A stretch of DNA of 64,000 nucleotides, from the NCBI GenBank assembly GCA_943356435.1, contig CALREY010000003.1:62001-126000 (forward strand), written 5' to 3'. The position numbers and the translations under genes are program-made. Under the pieces are notes generated by a model, which was given only the letters and a program-made list of their open reading frames with translations, searched no databases and was not told the origin of the DNA. The stretch comes from Candidatus Altimarinota bacterium. Lineage in GTDB: Bacteria; Patescibacteriota; Gracilibacteria; BD1-5; UBA6164. The number at the start of each line of letters is the position of its first letter. Within the stretch, counting starts at the first letter, position 1. Shown piece after piece: positions 31,365-42,358 of the stretch.

Positions 31365-32297
31365 TTACCTATCTATTCTCCACTTCAATATCTTTAAAAA
31401 TCTAGTTACCAATCAGTCATTTGGTCATGCTGTATCTTTGTTCAGATTTGTATTTGCAAATGTGTTTTTGTCTAAAGTTGTATCTTTTCTAATTCAATTA
31501 AATAATATAGAATTCAGTCTTAATTCTCTGAGAGTATATGTATCATATGTTATAGCTATATTTCATGATCAAAATCTAGTTTTGTAATCATGATAAGTAT
31601 TTGTATTGAAATAATTCCACTTGTTTCTAGAAAAATCTATATAATCTTGTACAGATACTGCGAATTGTTCTAGAGTAATATCTCATGGTGTATAATATTT
31701 ACTACTTATTTGAAATGGTCAGTATCAATTAGCTGGATTGGATAGATTACAATTGTATTCTATACTCCAAGTAGCTATTATTAATTCTGTTGGGAAATCA
31801 TTTTTTATAGCTATATCATTTACGAAATCAAAATATTTAGTACATTTAGCATTTACTTTTAAATCTGTTGTTATATCTTTTCAATTTTCTTCAAAAAATG
31901 ATTTATTTTTTTCTATATATGCTATTTCTAATACTTTAGCATCATTTAGTTTTTTTATATTTTCTTGTTCTTGTTGTTTTTGTAATTCCACTTGTTTTTT
32001 AGTTTCTTCTGCTTGTATTGCTAAGTCTTGTTTAATTAAGTCGTCTAATACAAGTTTTTTATCATCTATTATATGAATTAATAAATAACTAATTCTTTCA
32101 TTTTTGGTAACCATTAGTGATTTTTCTAGAGAATTAATCTCTCTCTTTAGCCATAATTGTCATTTGATTTTTGCTTTTTCTATTGTTTTTTGTTTTATTA
32201 TTGATAACAATTTTATTTCATTGTCTGTAGGAGCGTACGCGAAAGTGCTTGAAATAGTAAGTAGAGATAAAATAAAAATTATTAAAATTTTTCTCAT
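31365..32297 (-). CDS. Secreted lytic-transglycosylase-like protein
   Basis: 310 residues. A signal peptide (M-R-K-I-L-I-I-F to S-T-F-A) and a coiled-coil region (about 40-135, Q-K-Q-Q-E-Q-E-N-I-K-K) precede a C-terminal domain from about residue 150. There P-T-E-L-I-I-A-T-G-S-I-E, followed by N-P-A-N-G-Y-G-P-F-Q-I-S-S-K-Y-Y, follows the lysozyme/SLT pattern: a catalytic Glu in a helix, then a Gly-rich segment ending G-x-x-Q-I. It would cut peptidoglycan glycan strands, its own or a host's. No enzymatic proof; assignment is by motif. Confidence 0.6.
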
Positions 32298-32484
32298 AAA
32301 TTAGTTTAAAATTTAAAAAATGTTTATATATTTTATCCATTAAATGCTAAATGTAAAATTTAAGAGTATTTACAAATAGTATATTTATTGATATATATAC
32401 TTAATTTTTACAAATAATATTGACTTAATTTTATAATTTATATAATAAGATTTCTTACATTAATTTAAACAATAAGGAGTAAAG

Positions 32485-32643
32485 ATGTGTAATGTAGGTA
32501 GTCCAGATCCGAGTCTAAATTTAACTCAAAAAAACGAAGATTCAGTTAATGTTTCTGATTCGGAAGATGGCGAGAATAACGCTATAAGCTATTATGATAA
32601 TGATCCTGATGAAGGAGTGTGTTACGTATTAGCTATTGATTAA
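32485..32643 (+). CDS. 52-residue acidic protein
   Basis: Strong ribosome site AAGGAG 7 nt before the ATG, TAA stop, and a terminator directly after make this a real small gene. The product is acidic (D-S-E-D-G-E-N-N and Y-D-N-D-P-D-E-G) with two Cys and no TGA codon. It has no recognised domain. Its GG-type glycine codons and CCG/GCG use differ from its neighbours. Confidence 0.65.
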   Translation: MCNVGSPDPSLNLTQKNEDSVNVSDSEDGENNAISYYDNDPDEGVCYVLAID

Positions 32644-32651
32644 TTCTTTTG

Positions 32652-32690
32652 TAAAAAAATCCCATAAACCTAGGTTTAAGGGATTTTTCC
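32652..32690. terminator. Bidirectional terminator
   Basis: AAAAAAATCCCATAAACC/GGTTTAAGGGATTTTT stem, shared by the convergent small acidic gene and the DDYYY-tail gene. Confidence 0.8.
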
Positions 32691-32693
32691 TTA

Positions 32694-33626
32694 TTAATAG
32701 TAATAATCATCATAATAATAATCATCGTAATAGTAATCATCATAATAATAATCGTCGTAGTAATAATCATCATAATAATAATAACTAGTGTTTCAATGGT
32801 AATAATTATTGTTGTGAGTATTCCGGTTTGTTTTTTCTTGTACTTTTATACAAGATTTTCCACTTACATAGTAACCACTGTTACAAGTAGCATATGAATC
32901 ATAAACACTTACATAACCATTTACACATTTTAATTTAGTAGTTAATTTTCATCATGTAATATCCTTTATGTTTGCATAAGTTTCCCCTTCATTCATATTT
33001 GGGTAACTATATGAAGCATAACTATTAGCTCTACATGTGTATTCTGGTTGCCGATTATGATTTTCAGGGTAATTTGTATTAGAACTTTTTACTGATACAT
33101 ATCAGTAATTGCATATTAATGTAGCTGTAGTGTTTCAAACAGTTGTAGTATAAGTAGCACCATTACTAAGTGCAGGATATGAATAAGTACCTATTTTTCA
33201 TGATTTACAACCATTATCAACTGGAGGATTGTAAGTATTAGAATGAGTACTTGAACTAGTTACTGAAACATATCAATTACTACATAATAATGTTACAGTA
33301 GTGTTTCATGATCTAGTAGAGTATGTTTGTCAGTTTGATAATTGAGGATATTTGTATGGTCAAGTATATCCTTCACTACATCATTTGTCATAATAATTAT
33401 TAGAATTATCATTGTATGTATTGAAGTTATTATTGTGGTTTGAATGATTATTATGATAATTATCATAATAATATTCGTTACTATCGTAATAATAATGACG
33501 AGTATTATCATAGTCATAATAGTAATCATCACTACTATTTGTATAAAAATCGTATGCAAATGCTGTCTCAGAACTGATAGACATACTAGATAAAAAAACT
33601 AGAACAATTCACAATAATTTTTTCAT
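32694..33626 (-). CDS. Secreted repeat protein with (DDYYY)5 tail
   Basis: 310 residues. Signal peptide (M-K-K-L-L-G-I-V-L ... A-F-A) then a Tyr/Asn/His/Asp-rich region (about 25-90). Three tandem beta repeats of about 55 residues follow, each like Y-P-x-L-S-N-G-x-T-Y and N-T-T-x-T-L-x-C-x-N-G-Y-V-S-V. Next, a Cys-rich turn and finally five direct copies of D-D-Y-Y-Y (32694-32775). Cys pairs suggest extracellular disulfides. A surface or matrix protein is likely; the acidic-aromatic tail could bind metals or crosslink. No family recognised. Confidence 0.75.
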
Positions 33627-33728
33627 AATATAATATTATTTAATATAAATATATTTTATTATAAGTAATTAATTTAAAAAATCAATAGTATTTTTGACAT
33701 TTTTAAAATATTACTGATAAATTACTTA

Positions 33729-34775
33729 TTATTCTGGTTTTTTATAATAATATCATCTTTTTATTCTCCTAAATGTTTCTATAGTCCAGTTCAAATAATA
33801 GAATGGCGATAGTACTAAATCCTGAGCATGTAGTAGACTATAATCATATCCTGCAAATTTTCTCTTGAATTGAGATACTCATGCTATAGGATGTTTAGGA
33901 TTATCATCTGGTGATACTCACCAAAAATTGTACAATGTACATCCATCTCTTCTAGCTTTCAAAATAGCTTCCCATTGACATAGATAATTTGGTGAAAATT
34001 TAGGATTTAGTATATCTGATGCAGCTATATAATATACACAGGTTTTTCAGAACTTAATTGTCATTAGGATTGATTCAGTTTTCCCATTGTATGATGCTGA
34101 AATTGTCGATATATCATTTCAAAATACTTTGTATAGATTTTTGACAAATTCACTAGAAAATGCTGAATATGTTTTCTTCCCATTTATTCTATTTGCATGA
34201 TTTTGATGCATTTGTATCAATTGTTCTATATGCTCTATACTATTGTTTATCTTTATTTCTACTCATTCTTTTATTGCCCTATTTATATAATATCTATCTT
34301 TTTTCTTTATATTATTTAGTAGTTCTTCCTCTGATTTACTTAAGTCTAGTAAATGTGTGTCTTCAGCATGTTCATGCATAGGAGCATCTATGAATTTGAG
34401 TTTTTTGAATTGTTTTTTGTTTTCCAGTGTATTTTTTACTGCTGAGTTTAGTCTGATGAAACTCATACCATCTAGATTAGCTAATACTTTTAAATCTTCT
34501 AAAATAGATGAAAATATAGTGAAAAAATCACCCCTAATAAGTGGTCAATGTGGTATGAAATAATAACTAGCTCTTTTTGCATTTACTTTTATAAGCAAAA
34601 ATACTCATACTAAAGTGATATCCTTGTAAATACCATATCTAACTATTTTTTTTCAGGATAATTCTTGGAATTCTCACCATTCCCATGATTGCAAAAAACT
34701 ATAGAATTCAAAATCTGATCATATGATAAAACTATCCCAAGTTTCTTTGATGAGTATTTCTTTTAATTTATACAT
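33729..34775 (-). CDS. FemAB-family aminoacyltransferase-like protein
   Basis: 348 residues, two GNAT-like halves as in FemX/FemAB. S-W-E-W-G-E-F-Q-E near residue 30, G-P-L-I-R-G in the first half, N-R-A-I-K-E-G-V-E-I-K at the middle and H-P-I-A-G-V-S-Q-F-K-R-K-F near the end match the family, which adds amino acids to the peptidoglycan stem from charged tRNA. Its ATG overlaps the DegT stop codon (TAATG). If UGA were a stop it would end nine residues earlier. Together with MurF nearby, it points to an unusual wall bridge or surface polymer. Confidence 0.85.
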
Positions 34776-36043
34776 TATTTTTTAAAATTATTTAATAATT
34801 TGATTATTTTATCTGCATTTTCTAGCGTAATTAATGTGTGATTTGGTAGAGTTAAAATCCTTTTACTTATGTTTTCAGCAACAGAACATGTTCAGGTTAT
34901 GTATTTAGCATCATCTATATTTGTTCAGAATGGTACTATATTGGTTTTACTCCAAGTACTTCATAACAATACATTATTATTTTTCATGTAATTGTACAAT
35001 TCTTCTTTTAATTCTACTGTTTTTACTAATATAGGATATCTGAAATAATTATTTTCTTCATTTATCATTTTAGTAAATAACGGTTTGAAATATTCATTAT
35101 TCAATTCCTTATCGTAGTAGTCTGATAACTTAATTCTATGATGAGTAATTTCATCTATTTTTTGCAATTGTTTTTTAGCTAAAAATGCTAAACTATTTGG
35201 TAATTTGTAGTTGAAATCTCTGAAATTGCATTTTTTTTCATTTTGACTAAGTATTTCAGTGATAAATTTTCCTTTCCTTGATAAATATATAATTATTTTT
35301 CAAATACTAAAAAAATCATAAACTTTATAAGATTTGTAAGCTGAAATATTGTATAATAAATTTTGTAATGTTAGTGTTCTACTTGGCATGATTTGTAATG
35401 ATTTCACCAATTCTATTTTGTCAAAATATGCCTTGTTATTAATTATCAAAAACCCACCAGTAACTCATGAAATAACCTTGTCCCTACCTGTTGAAAATAT
35501 AGAGAAATCACCAAATGATCACAGCATCTTTCAATCTAATATACTTCACAAACTATGTGCACAATCCTCTATTACTAGTATGTTTTTTTCTTTTGCTAAT
35601 AATACTATTTCTTTTATAAATGCTGGTTTTCAAAAAGTATGTTGTACTATGATTGCTTTGGTATTTTTTGATATATTTTTTTCTAAACTAGCTATATCTA
35701 GTCATAAATTTGTCTCATTTATATCGCTATATACTATTTTAGCTCACGACTGAATAACAGCATTAGATACTGATACACAATTATATCATGATACAATTAT
35801 TTCATCAGACTCTTTTACACCTATAATCTTAAGTACATGATAAATAGCACTTCTAGCATTATAAAAAGAGATTATTTTTGAGTCAGTATTTCATATATAT
35901 GATAATAATTCATTTTCTAGTTCTAAAGTACTGTTTCAATATCTTATAAATGGAAGTTTATACGATAAAAATCAAACAGTTTCTAAATAAACTGAGAAAT
36001 TAATAGTAGTAAAAAATTCTGATATTATTGTATTTTTAAACAT
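34775..36043 (-). CDS. DegT/DnrJ/EryC1-type aminotransferase
   Basis: 422 residues, PLP-dependent fold. Y-N-A-R-S-A-I-Y-H-V-L (phosphate loop), D-E-I-I-V-S, then E-D-C-A-H-S-L-G and F-S-I-F-S-T-G-R-D-K with the Schiff-base Lys followed by G-G-F-L match sugar aminotransferases, which put an amino group on nucleotide-linked ketosugars. The product may be a modified surface sugar. It lies between MurF and FemAB in one operon with 1-nt overlap to FemAB. Several conserved glycines are UGA. Confidence 0.85.
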
Positions 36044-36065
36044 TTTTCAATTATTTATATTTTAT

Positions 36066-37778
36066 TTATGAGTCTATTTTTTCATGCACCATAGTTTTTT
36101 CTATGATATTATTTATATATTTTCAAGCATTTCTTCATTCGAATAATATTATTTCATCATTTAATTCATTTGATAGTTTATTTAATATACTATCTTTATC
36201 AAATCATCATTTTATCAATCATTTTATAAAATCTGATTTATGATTTACTCATACATACATTACTTTGTCTACATAATTTCATTTAGCTAATTTTTCTCAT
36301 ATTTCTTTGTGAATTTTAGACGATTTTGATCATAGTTCTAGTATATCATCTATTACTAAAATTTTGATTCATTTAAAACTATCTAGTGCTTCTAATCAAG
36401 CAAATAATCATGCTTCTGATAGATTGTAAGTATCATCTATTAGTGTTAAATTATTATGTTTAATTATTGATAGAGTATTTTTAGGAGATTTGATATGTTT
36501 TAAATATTTCATCAAATCAGAAGTTTTAAATGACATATCATAGCAAAATGCTAATACTCACGAAATATTTATTATGTTATGTTCTCATATTAATGGTACA
36601 TAATAAATACTTTTTGATCATTTGTATTCGAAATTGAACTTCGTAATTCATTCATTCACAGACAAGACTTCGAAATTTGTATCTGCTCATTTATGATTTC
36701 AGTATTTTACTACTTTTAATTCTTTTGGTAATTCTAGCTCTCTTAATTCTTCATTATTCCAATTAATATATAGTGTTCAATTGTTTTTTATTATTGAGTG
36801 AATTATCTCGGATTTTCATTTTTTTATTTTTTCTAGTGAACCAAAAAGTCATAGATGTTGATTTCATACCGCTGTTAAAAATCAGTATTTATGGTTTACT
36901 ATTTTACCTAGTAAATCTATTTCTCATAGTCTATATGCTCACATTTCTGCTATGAAATATTTGTAGGAATCATCTAATTTTTTTATTATCAAATCTGATA
37001 CTCACATCTCAGTATTTATATTTTCTGGTGTTTTTAGTATAGTTGCTTCTTGTTCTAGTATAGATGTTAGATATTCTTTCACTGATGATTTACCATAACT
37101 TCCTGTAATTCATATTTTAATTGGTTTATTATAGGTATTTGATATTTGTATAGCTTTGTTTAATATTGCATTTTTTTTCTTGATTACTATTGGTAGTGTA
37201 AGAGTATTTACTATAAATAATATAAAAGGTAAAAATATAAAATTTAATAATGTAAATGAATATATTAAATTAGCTTTTTCTATATATATTAAACTTATCA
37301 ATCATATAAAATATGCAAATAAATATATAGCCTTTATCATAAGTACTCTAGAAGTGTATTTTGGTTTGATTAATTTCTTTTTAATTACTTTTCTAAATAC
37401 AAAAATACTTTGTATAATAAGAAAATAGTAAACAACTGGATATACCATTATCTCAAAAGCTGGTGTTACAAATAAATACAAAGAAAATAACAATATAATT
37501 GTTTCCAGTAATGACCACATATTTATTAATGCAGAATTTCATTGTAGTGTTTTCAAATACTCAGTAAATCTATCCCATCTATATTCTTTTAGTTGGATTA
37601 CATATAACCAAAAATTTAATTTATTAAACAATGGTAAAAATGAGAATAACAGTAATAAATAGTGCTCAAATAAGAAATTATTTGCATATTCTATATTATT
37701 TTTGTTTTCTATAAATAATTTTTGAAATATATCTATTCAAGATGTTACTGTATGAGTTATATTAGTTAGGAAATCCAT
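36066..37778 (-). CDS. MurF-like Mur ligase with N-terminal membrane domain
   Basis: 570 residues. The first about 195 have several transmembrane helices (near 40-62, 88-105, 115-130, 150-165, 172-190). The ligase begins at G-I-T-G-S-Y-G-K-S-S (P-loop, near residue 205), then E-M-G-A-Y-R-L-G-E-I, L-I-D-D-T-Y-N (typical of MurF) and a C-terminal Rossmann domain. MurF adds D-Ala-D-Ala to UDP-MurNAc-tripeptide. Instead of the usual N-terminal UMP-binding domain there is a membrane domain, so it may work on lipid-bound substrate. It stands between a hydrolase and the aminotransferase in one operon. Confidence 0.8.
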
Positions 37779-37781
37779 GTT

Positions 37782-38597
37782 TTATATATTATTTAAAAAA
37801 GTATTTACTAGTTTTTCAGGGCTTTTTAGATGAATACCGTGTTTTTCATCTTCTAAAATAATTATTTTAGAATTAATTATATTGTTTCTCATATATATAC
37901 CATCACTTACTGGTGTATATGTATCATTTTGTCACCGAATAAGCAAAGTATCTTGCTTAATATTTGCTATAATATCTGATAAATCTGACTTTATCATGTT
38001 TAGATATGTTTCTTTCAGATATGGATTATTTTCAGCATTTAGATAATCTTGTCATCATATTGCTCTATAGAATAATTTCCTAAGACTTTTTATTAATTTG
38101 TTTCATCATTCCCATTTCTCACGTACTGGAATAATAGAAAGTATTTTTTTAACTGTTTTTGAGAATTTGTTTAGTATTTTTCTTTTTAGACTTCTCTTTC
38201 TATCATTTCTGATTCAAGCAGAATTATTTAGTATCAATCTAGAAATATCTATTTTTCATCTATTTGCTAATTTGATACTTATTGCTCATCAATTACTATG
38301 TCACCATAATATAATATTTTTTAATCATAGCTCTAGGATGAATTCTTCTACTACATTTGCATAATCATCTAGCTCAAATATATGGTCTATCTGAGTTTTT
38401 CAAAATCATGGTAAATCAGGGATAATCACATTGAATCCAGCTTGGAATAATAATTCTCATACTTGTAACCAACTTTGGCTACTACCTCACCATCAATGCA
38501 GTATAACTATTGTATTTTCATTTGCTTCATCTACGAAATCTTCATAATGTATTAGGATATTTGTTTTTTTCAGTGTTAGGTCTTCAGTGTTGTACAT
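37782..38597 (-). CDS. Alpha/beta hydrolase
   Basis: 271 residues. I-L-H-G-G-G-G-S-S-Q-S-W (oxyanion loop), W/G-H-S-N-G-G (nucleophile Ser at the elbow, near residue 98) and D-E-K-H-G-I-H-L near the end with the catalytic His; an Asp is in R-G-Q-N-D-T-Y-T-P. Full catalytic triad. Substrate unknown. It is the first gene of the hydrolase-MurF-DegT-FemAB operon, starting just before the MurF ATG by 3 nt of spacing. Confidence 0.88.
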
Positions 38598-38600
38598 ATA

Positions 38601-38633
38601 AAAAATAAGAAGTAATTAATTACTTCTTATTTT
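38601..38633. terminator. Hairpin next to the hydrolase start
   Basis: AAAATAAGAAGTAATTA/TAATTACTTCTTATTTT perfect inverted repeat between the hydrolase and the next upstream gene; likely terminator of the latter. Confidence 0.75.
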
Positions 38634-38707
38634 AGGGATTTTTTGATTAAAATAAAGTTTATTTTTTATAATAAACTATATATTAAAATTTAGTAAGTCT
38701 TAATACA

Positions 38708-39235
38708 CTATTTATTATCTAACAATTTATTAATCATATCAATTACATTTTTTTCTTCTTCATGTTTTTCAGCAAAAAAAGTTGTTCCTGGAGTTTTTAG
38801 CTTACTTCAGTAAATTTCTAATCTGTAACTTTTGTTTTGTTCACAAATAAAAGTAAGTGATATATGGCTAATTGTAGGTGCAAAACTTACAAACATTTCT
38901 CAATCTTCAGGTAATTTATTCAGATTGCTTGTAATATTATTTATAGTTTCTTTATCTGTAATTGTAATTTCTTTATTAGGCTTATCTTGAGATGCTTCAT
39001 TGTATTTTTGAATAATTAACTCATTACAATTACTAATTTTGAAAGTTGTTTCAGAAATTGCTAGTTTCTTTATTTTTTCTTGCAATTCTGTACTATTAAT
39101 TTCAGTAATTTTGTTATTCATTTGTTTATCATAATTATTTCATACTATGCTAGGTGAATTATTTGTAAAATATTTCATATACATCAATGCAGAAAATACA
39201 ATTATTATAAAGACTATTATCATTATTTTTGTCAT
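38708..39235 (-). CDS. Small exported membrane-anchored protein
   Basis: 175 residues: one N-terminal transmembrane helix (3-20), then a mixed helix-strand external domain (E-I-N-S-T-E-L-Q-E-K-I-K-K-L). One Cys pair (C53 and C128 approximately). No family recognised. It lies between pcrA and the hydrolase. Confidence 0.6.
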
Positions 39236-39263
39236 TTTTAATTTTTTTATTTTAACCAATAAA

Positions 39264-41498
39264 TTATACCTTTCTAACAGGAGCAATTTTTATATTCATT
39301 TTTACTACTCATTTTCAGCTAAATGCTATTTCTGCTAATTCTCAGTTTAGTGATGTAATTACACCTGTTCCAAACTTAGGATGAGATACCTTATCACCTC
39401 TAGCAAACATTGATACATCATTGTTTGCTTTCACTATTACTTTTGGTTTACCTGTAAATCATCCACTACTACTTCAGAAACTAAATGAATCACTACTAGA
39501 ATCTGATGTAGATGAAAAAGAAAATCATCATTTATTCAAAAATTCTCATAAATCATAATTCACCAAGTATTCTAGAGGTATTTCTTTTAAGAATCTAGAC
39601 TCAGGATTTCTCACGAAATCTCAGAAATTGAATCTCTCTTTTGCTCTAGAAATATACAATTCTTCTCTTGCTCTAGTCATAGCTACATACATAAGTCTTC
39701 TTTCTTCTTCTAGTGCTGATTGTTCTCATATAGACCTAAAACTTGGGAAAAGTCATTCTTCTAATCATGTTAAAAACACTCTTTTTTCTTCTAATCATTT
39801 AGAAGTATGTATGGTCATAAGTGTTACATAATCACTTCTCTCATCTTTTGTATCCATATCTGTTATCAGAGCTACTTCTTCTAGAAATATAGCCAAACTC
39901 TCTCTTGGCTCCATTCAATTATATTGAGTTGCTACATTCACTAGTTCATCTATATTTTCTAGTTTTGACTCTTTTTCTTCTTTACTCAATCATTCTCATA
40001 TATAATCCTCGTATTTCGTAAGTTTTATCACTTCCCTAATTAATTCTGATACCACTTTTTTATGTGAAAATTTCACCAAATCTTCAAATATAATATTGAA
40101 ATTTTTGATTGCATTTTTTGCTCAGTTATTCAGTTCTGCTACTTCATCTATGTTTTCTATTATTTGAGGATAAGATAGACTATAGTTTTCTCTATAAGAA
40201 TCCATTACTTCTATAGATTTTGCTCATATTTTTCTAGTAGGAGTATTTATAACTCTCTTCATAGCAACTATATCATTTGGATTATGTATTACTTTCAGAT
40301 ATCATAACAAATCTTTTATTTCCATTCTGTCATAAAATTTTTGTCATCCTATAACTCTATATGGTATATTTGACATCATTAGTGCTTCTTCTATTTTTCT
40401 AGATTGAGCATTAGTACGATAAAGTATCAGATTATCTTTGTAATTTCACTCTTTATTTTTGATAATATTTACTATGATACTTGCTTCTGTTTTATCATCT
40501 GGTGCTTCTATATAGCTAATATGTTCTCACTCTGCATTATCTGTCCATAGTTCTTTTTTGATACCTGATTTATTATTGTTTATTACTGCATTAGCTCATG
40601 CTATGATTTTTTTCGTTGATCTGTAGTTTTGTTCTAGTTTTACGATTAATGCGTCATTATAATCTTTTCTGAAATTTATGATATTTCTCATATCTGCTCA
40701 TCTCCATGAATATATAGACTGACTATCATCTCATACTACTGCTAAGTTTCTATATTTACTTGCTAATAATTTCACTATTTCGTATTGAGGAGCATTAGTA
40801 TCTTGATACTCATCTACCATTAGGTATTTGTATCTATCTTGATATTCATTTAGTATTTTTGGTATTCTCAAAACTGCTAGAGTCTTCACTAAAATATCAT
40901 CGAAATCTATAGCATTATTTAGTGCTAAATCTTTTTCGTATTCTATATATGCTTTGTAAACTACTTCTTTTATGCTAGAATCTACTTCTGCTTCGTATCA
41001 TTTTGCTGATATTAAGCTATTTTTTGCATTGCTTATAAAAAATGCTATTTGTCTAGCTGGGAATTCTTTTTCATCTAGATTTAATCTATTTTTTAAAATA
41101 CTTTTTAGTACTGATAATTTGTCTGATTCATCATAGATAACGAAATCTTTTTTCAATCAAATAGCTAATTCTTCTGATAAATACCTAGATAATACATCTT
41201 TTAATACAAATATTCATATCGAGTGAAATGTCCCAATAAGTGGGAAATTGTATCTCCCATACACACTTCTAGGTGCTTCTACTCATAATGTTGATGCTAC
41301 TCTATTTCTCATCTCACTTGCTGCTTTGTTCGTAAATGTTACCATCATTATTTCATTTGGACTCAATCATTTATCTTTTATCATATGTTGCACTCTAGCT
41401 GTCAATGTAGCTGTTTTTCAACTACCTGCTCATGCTATTATCAACATTGGTCATTCTATTTTGTTTTTTGCTTCTTCTTGTTTTTGGTTTAAATTCAT
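39264..41498 (-). CDS. pcrA: UvrD/PcrA superfamily DNA helicase
   Basis: 744 residues. All SF1A motifs can be seen: Q-motif L-N-x-x-Q-x-x-A, Walker A A-G-A-G-S-G-K-T-A with TGA at its glycines, [34 protein letters not shown], and H-T-S-K-G-L-E plus [14 protein letters not shown] at the end. It also has the PcrA C-terminal H-P-K-F-G-T-G-V-I Tudor-like domain that contacts RNA polymerase. It unwinds DNA in repair and replication restart. Confidence 0.95.
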
Positions 41499-41653
41499 TT
41501 AATTTTTATTAATTATAATTTATATATAAAAGATATATAGTTTTTTTATTTTTTCAAAGGTTTTTGTTTTTTTGTGTTAATAAATATACATTGACAATGT
41601 ATTATAAAAAAGTATTATATAATTAATACAAAAACAAATATTAGGATAATATT

Positions 41654-41977
41654 ATGCTAAATGATGAATTTTTATTGAATATGTTTCAAGTATTTATAAA
41701 TAAATTACTAGAAACATATGGTACTATGTTTACAAATAATTACTATTTACAGTTAACTAATGAATTTTATACATATAACTTTTTGATGTCATTAGAAGAA
41801 GTTGAAAAAATAAAATTGATTAGAGAATTGATTTCTTATACGTCATTATTAGAAAATGATGAATTGAAAATAAAAATTAAATTTTTGAAAGAAAATTCTA
41901 CACTGAATAAAGAGTATTATTTATGTTTAAAACTATCTGAAAATGATATTGAAATTGTAAGATCTTTAATAAAGTAA
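41654..41977 (+). CDS. Helical protein of unknown function
   Basis: 107 residues, helical (L-L-N-M-F-Q-V-F-I-N-K-L-L, I-K-L-I-R-E-L-I), soluble, no signal peptide. An AGGAT site lies 7 nt before the ATG and a terminator follows the TAA. It contains one Gly and no TGA. No family recognised. Confidence 0.6.
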   Translation: MLNDEFLLNMFQVFINKLLETYGTMFTNNYYLQLTNEFYTYNFLMSLEEVEKIKLIRELISYTSLLENDELKIKIKFLKENSTLNKEYYLCLKLSENDIEIVRSLIK

Positions 41978-42003
41978 TTATTAATTATAGTACATTTTTA
42001 TCT

Positions 42004-42034
42004 ATGAAAAAAGCCAATCTTATGTTTGGCTTTT
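42004..42034. terminator. Terminator
   Basis: AAAAGCCAATCTTATGTTTGGCTTTTT hairpin with T-run after the 107-residue gene. Confidence 0.7.
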
Positions 42035-42052
42035 TAAAATGAAATATTACAA

Positions 42053-42193
42053 CTATTTATTATTAATCAATCTGACTAGGAATAATATAATAGCAATAAC
42101 AAGCAATATGTGTATAAAACCACCAATAGTATAAGAAGAGACAAGTCACAAAACCCAAAGGATAATCAAAATAATGGCAATAGTTTCTAGCAT
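42053..42193 (-). CDS. Lmo0937-family (DUF5670) small membrane protein
   Basis: 46 residues: M-L-E-T-I-A-I-I-L-I-I-L-W-V-L-G-L-V-S-S with Y-T-I-G-G-F-I-H-I-L-L-V-I-A-I, the recognisable pattern of the widespread two-helix Lmo0937 family. It needs one UGA (Gly16). Function unknown. Confidence 0.8.
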
Positions 42194-42358
42194 AATAATA
42201 AAATTAGAAAATAAACCGTTCTTTCATTTTACTTTTATATATATTAATAGCAATATATAATTAAATAAATAACAAAAATAAATAATATCCTTTAATATTT
42301 GTTTGATTTTGTAAGCTTTTTTTATATACTGACACAAATTTAAAATTAATTAATACAG

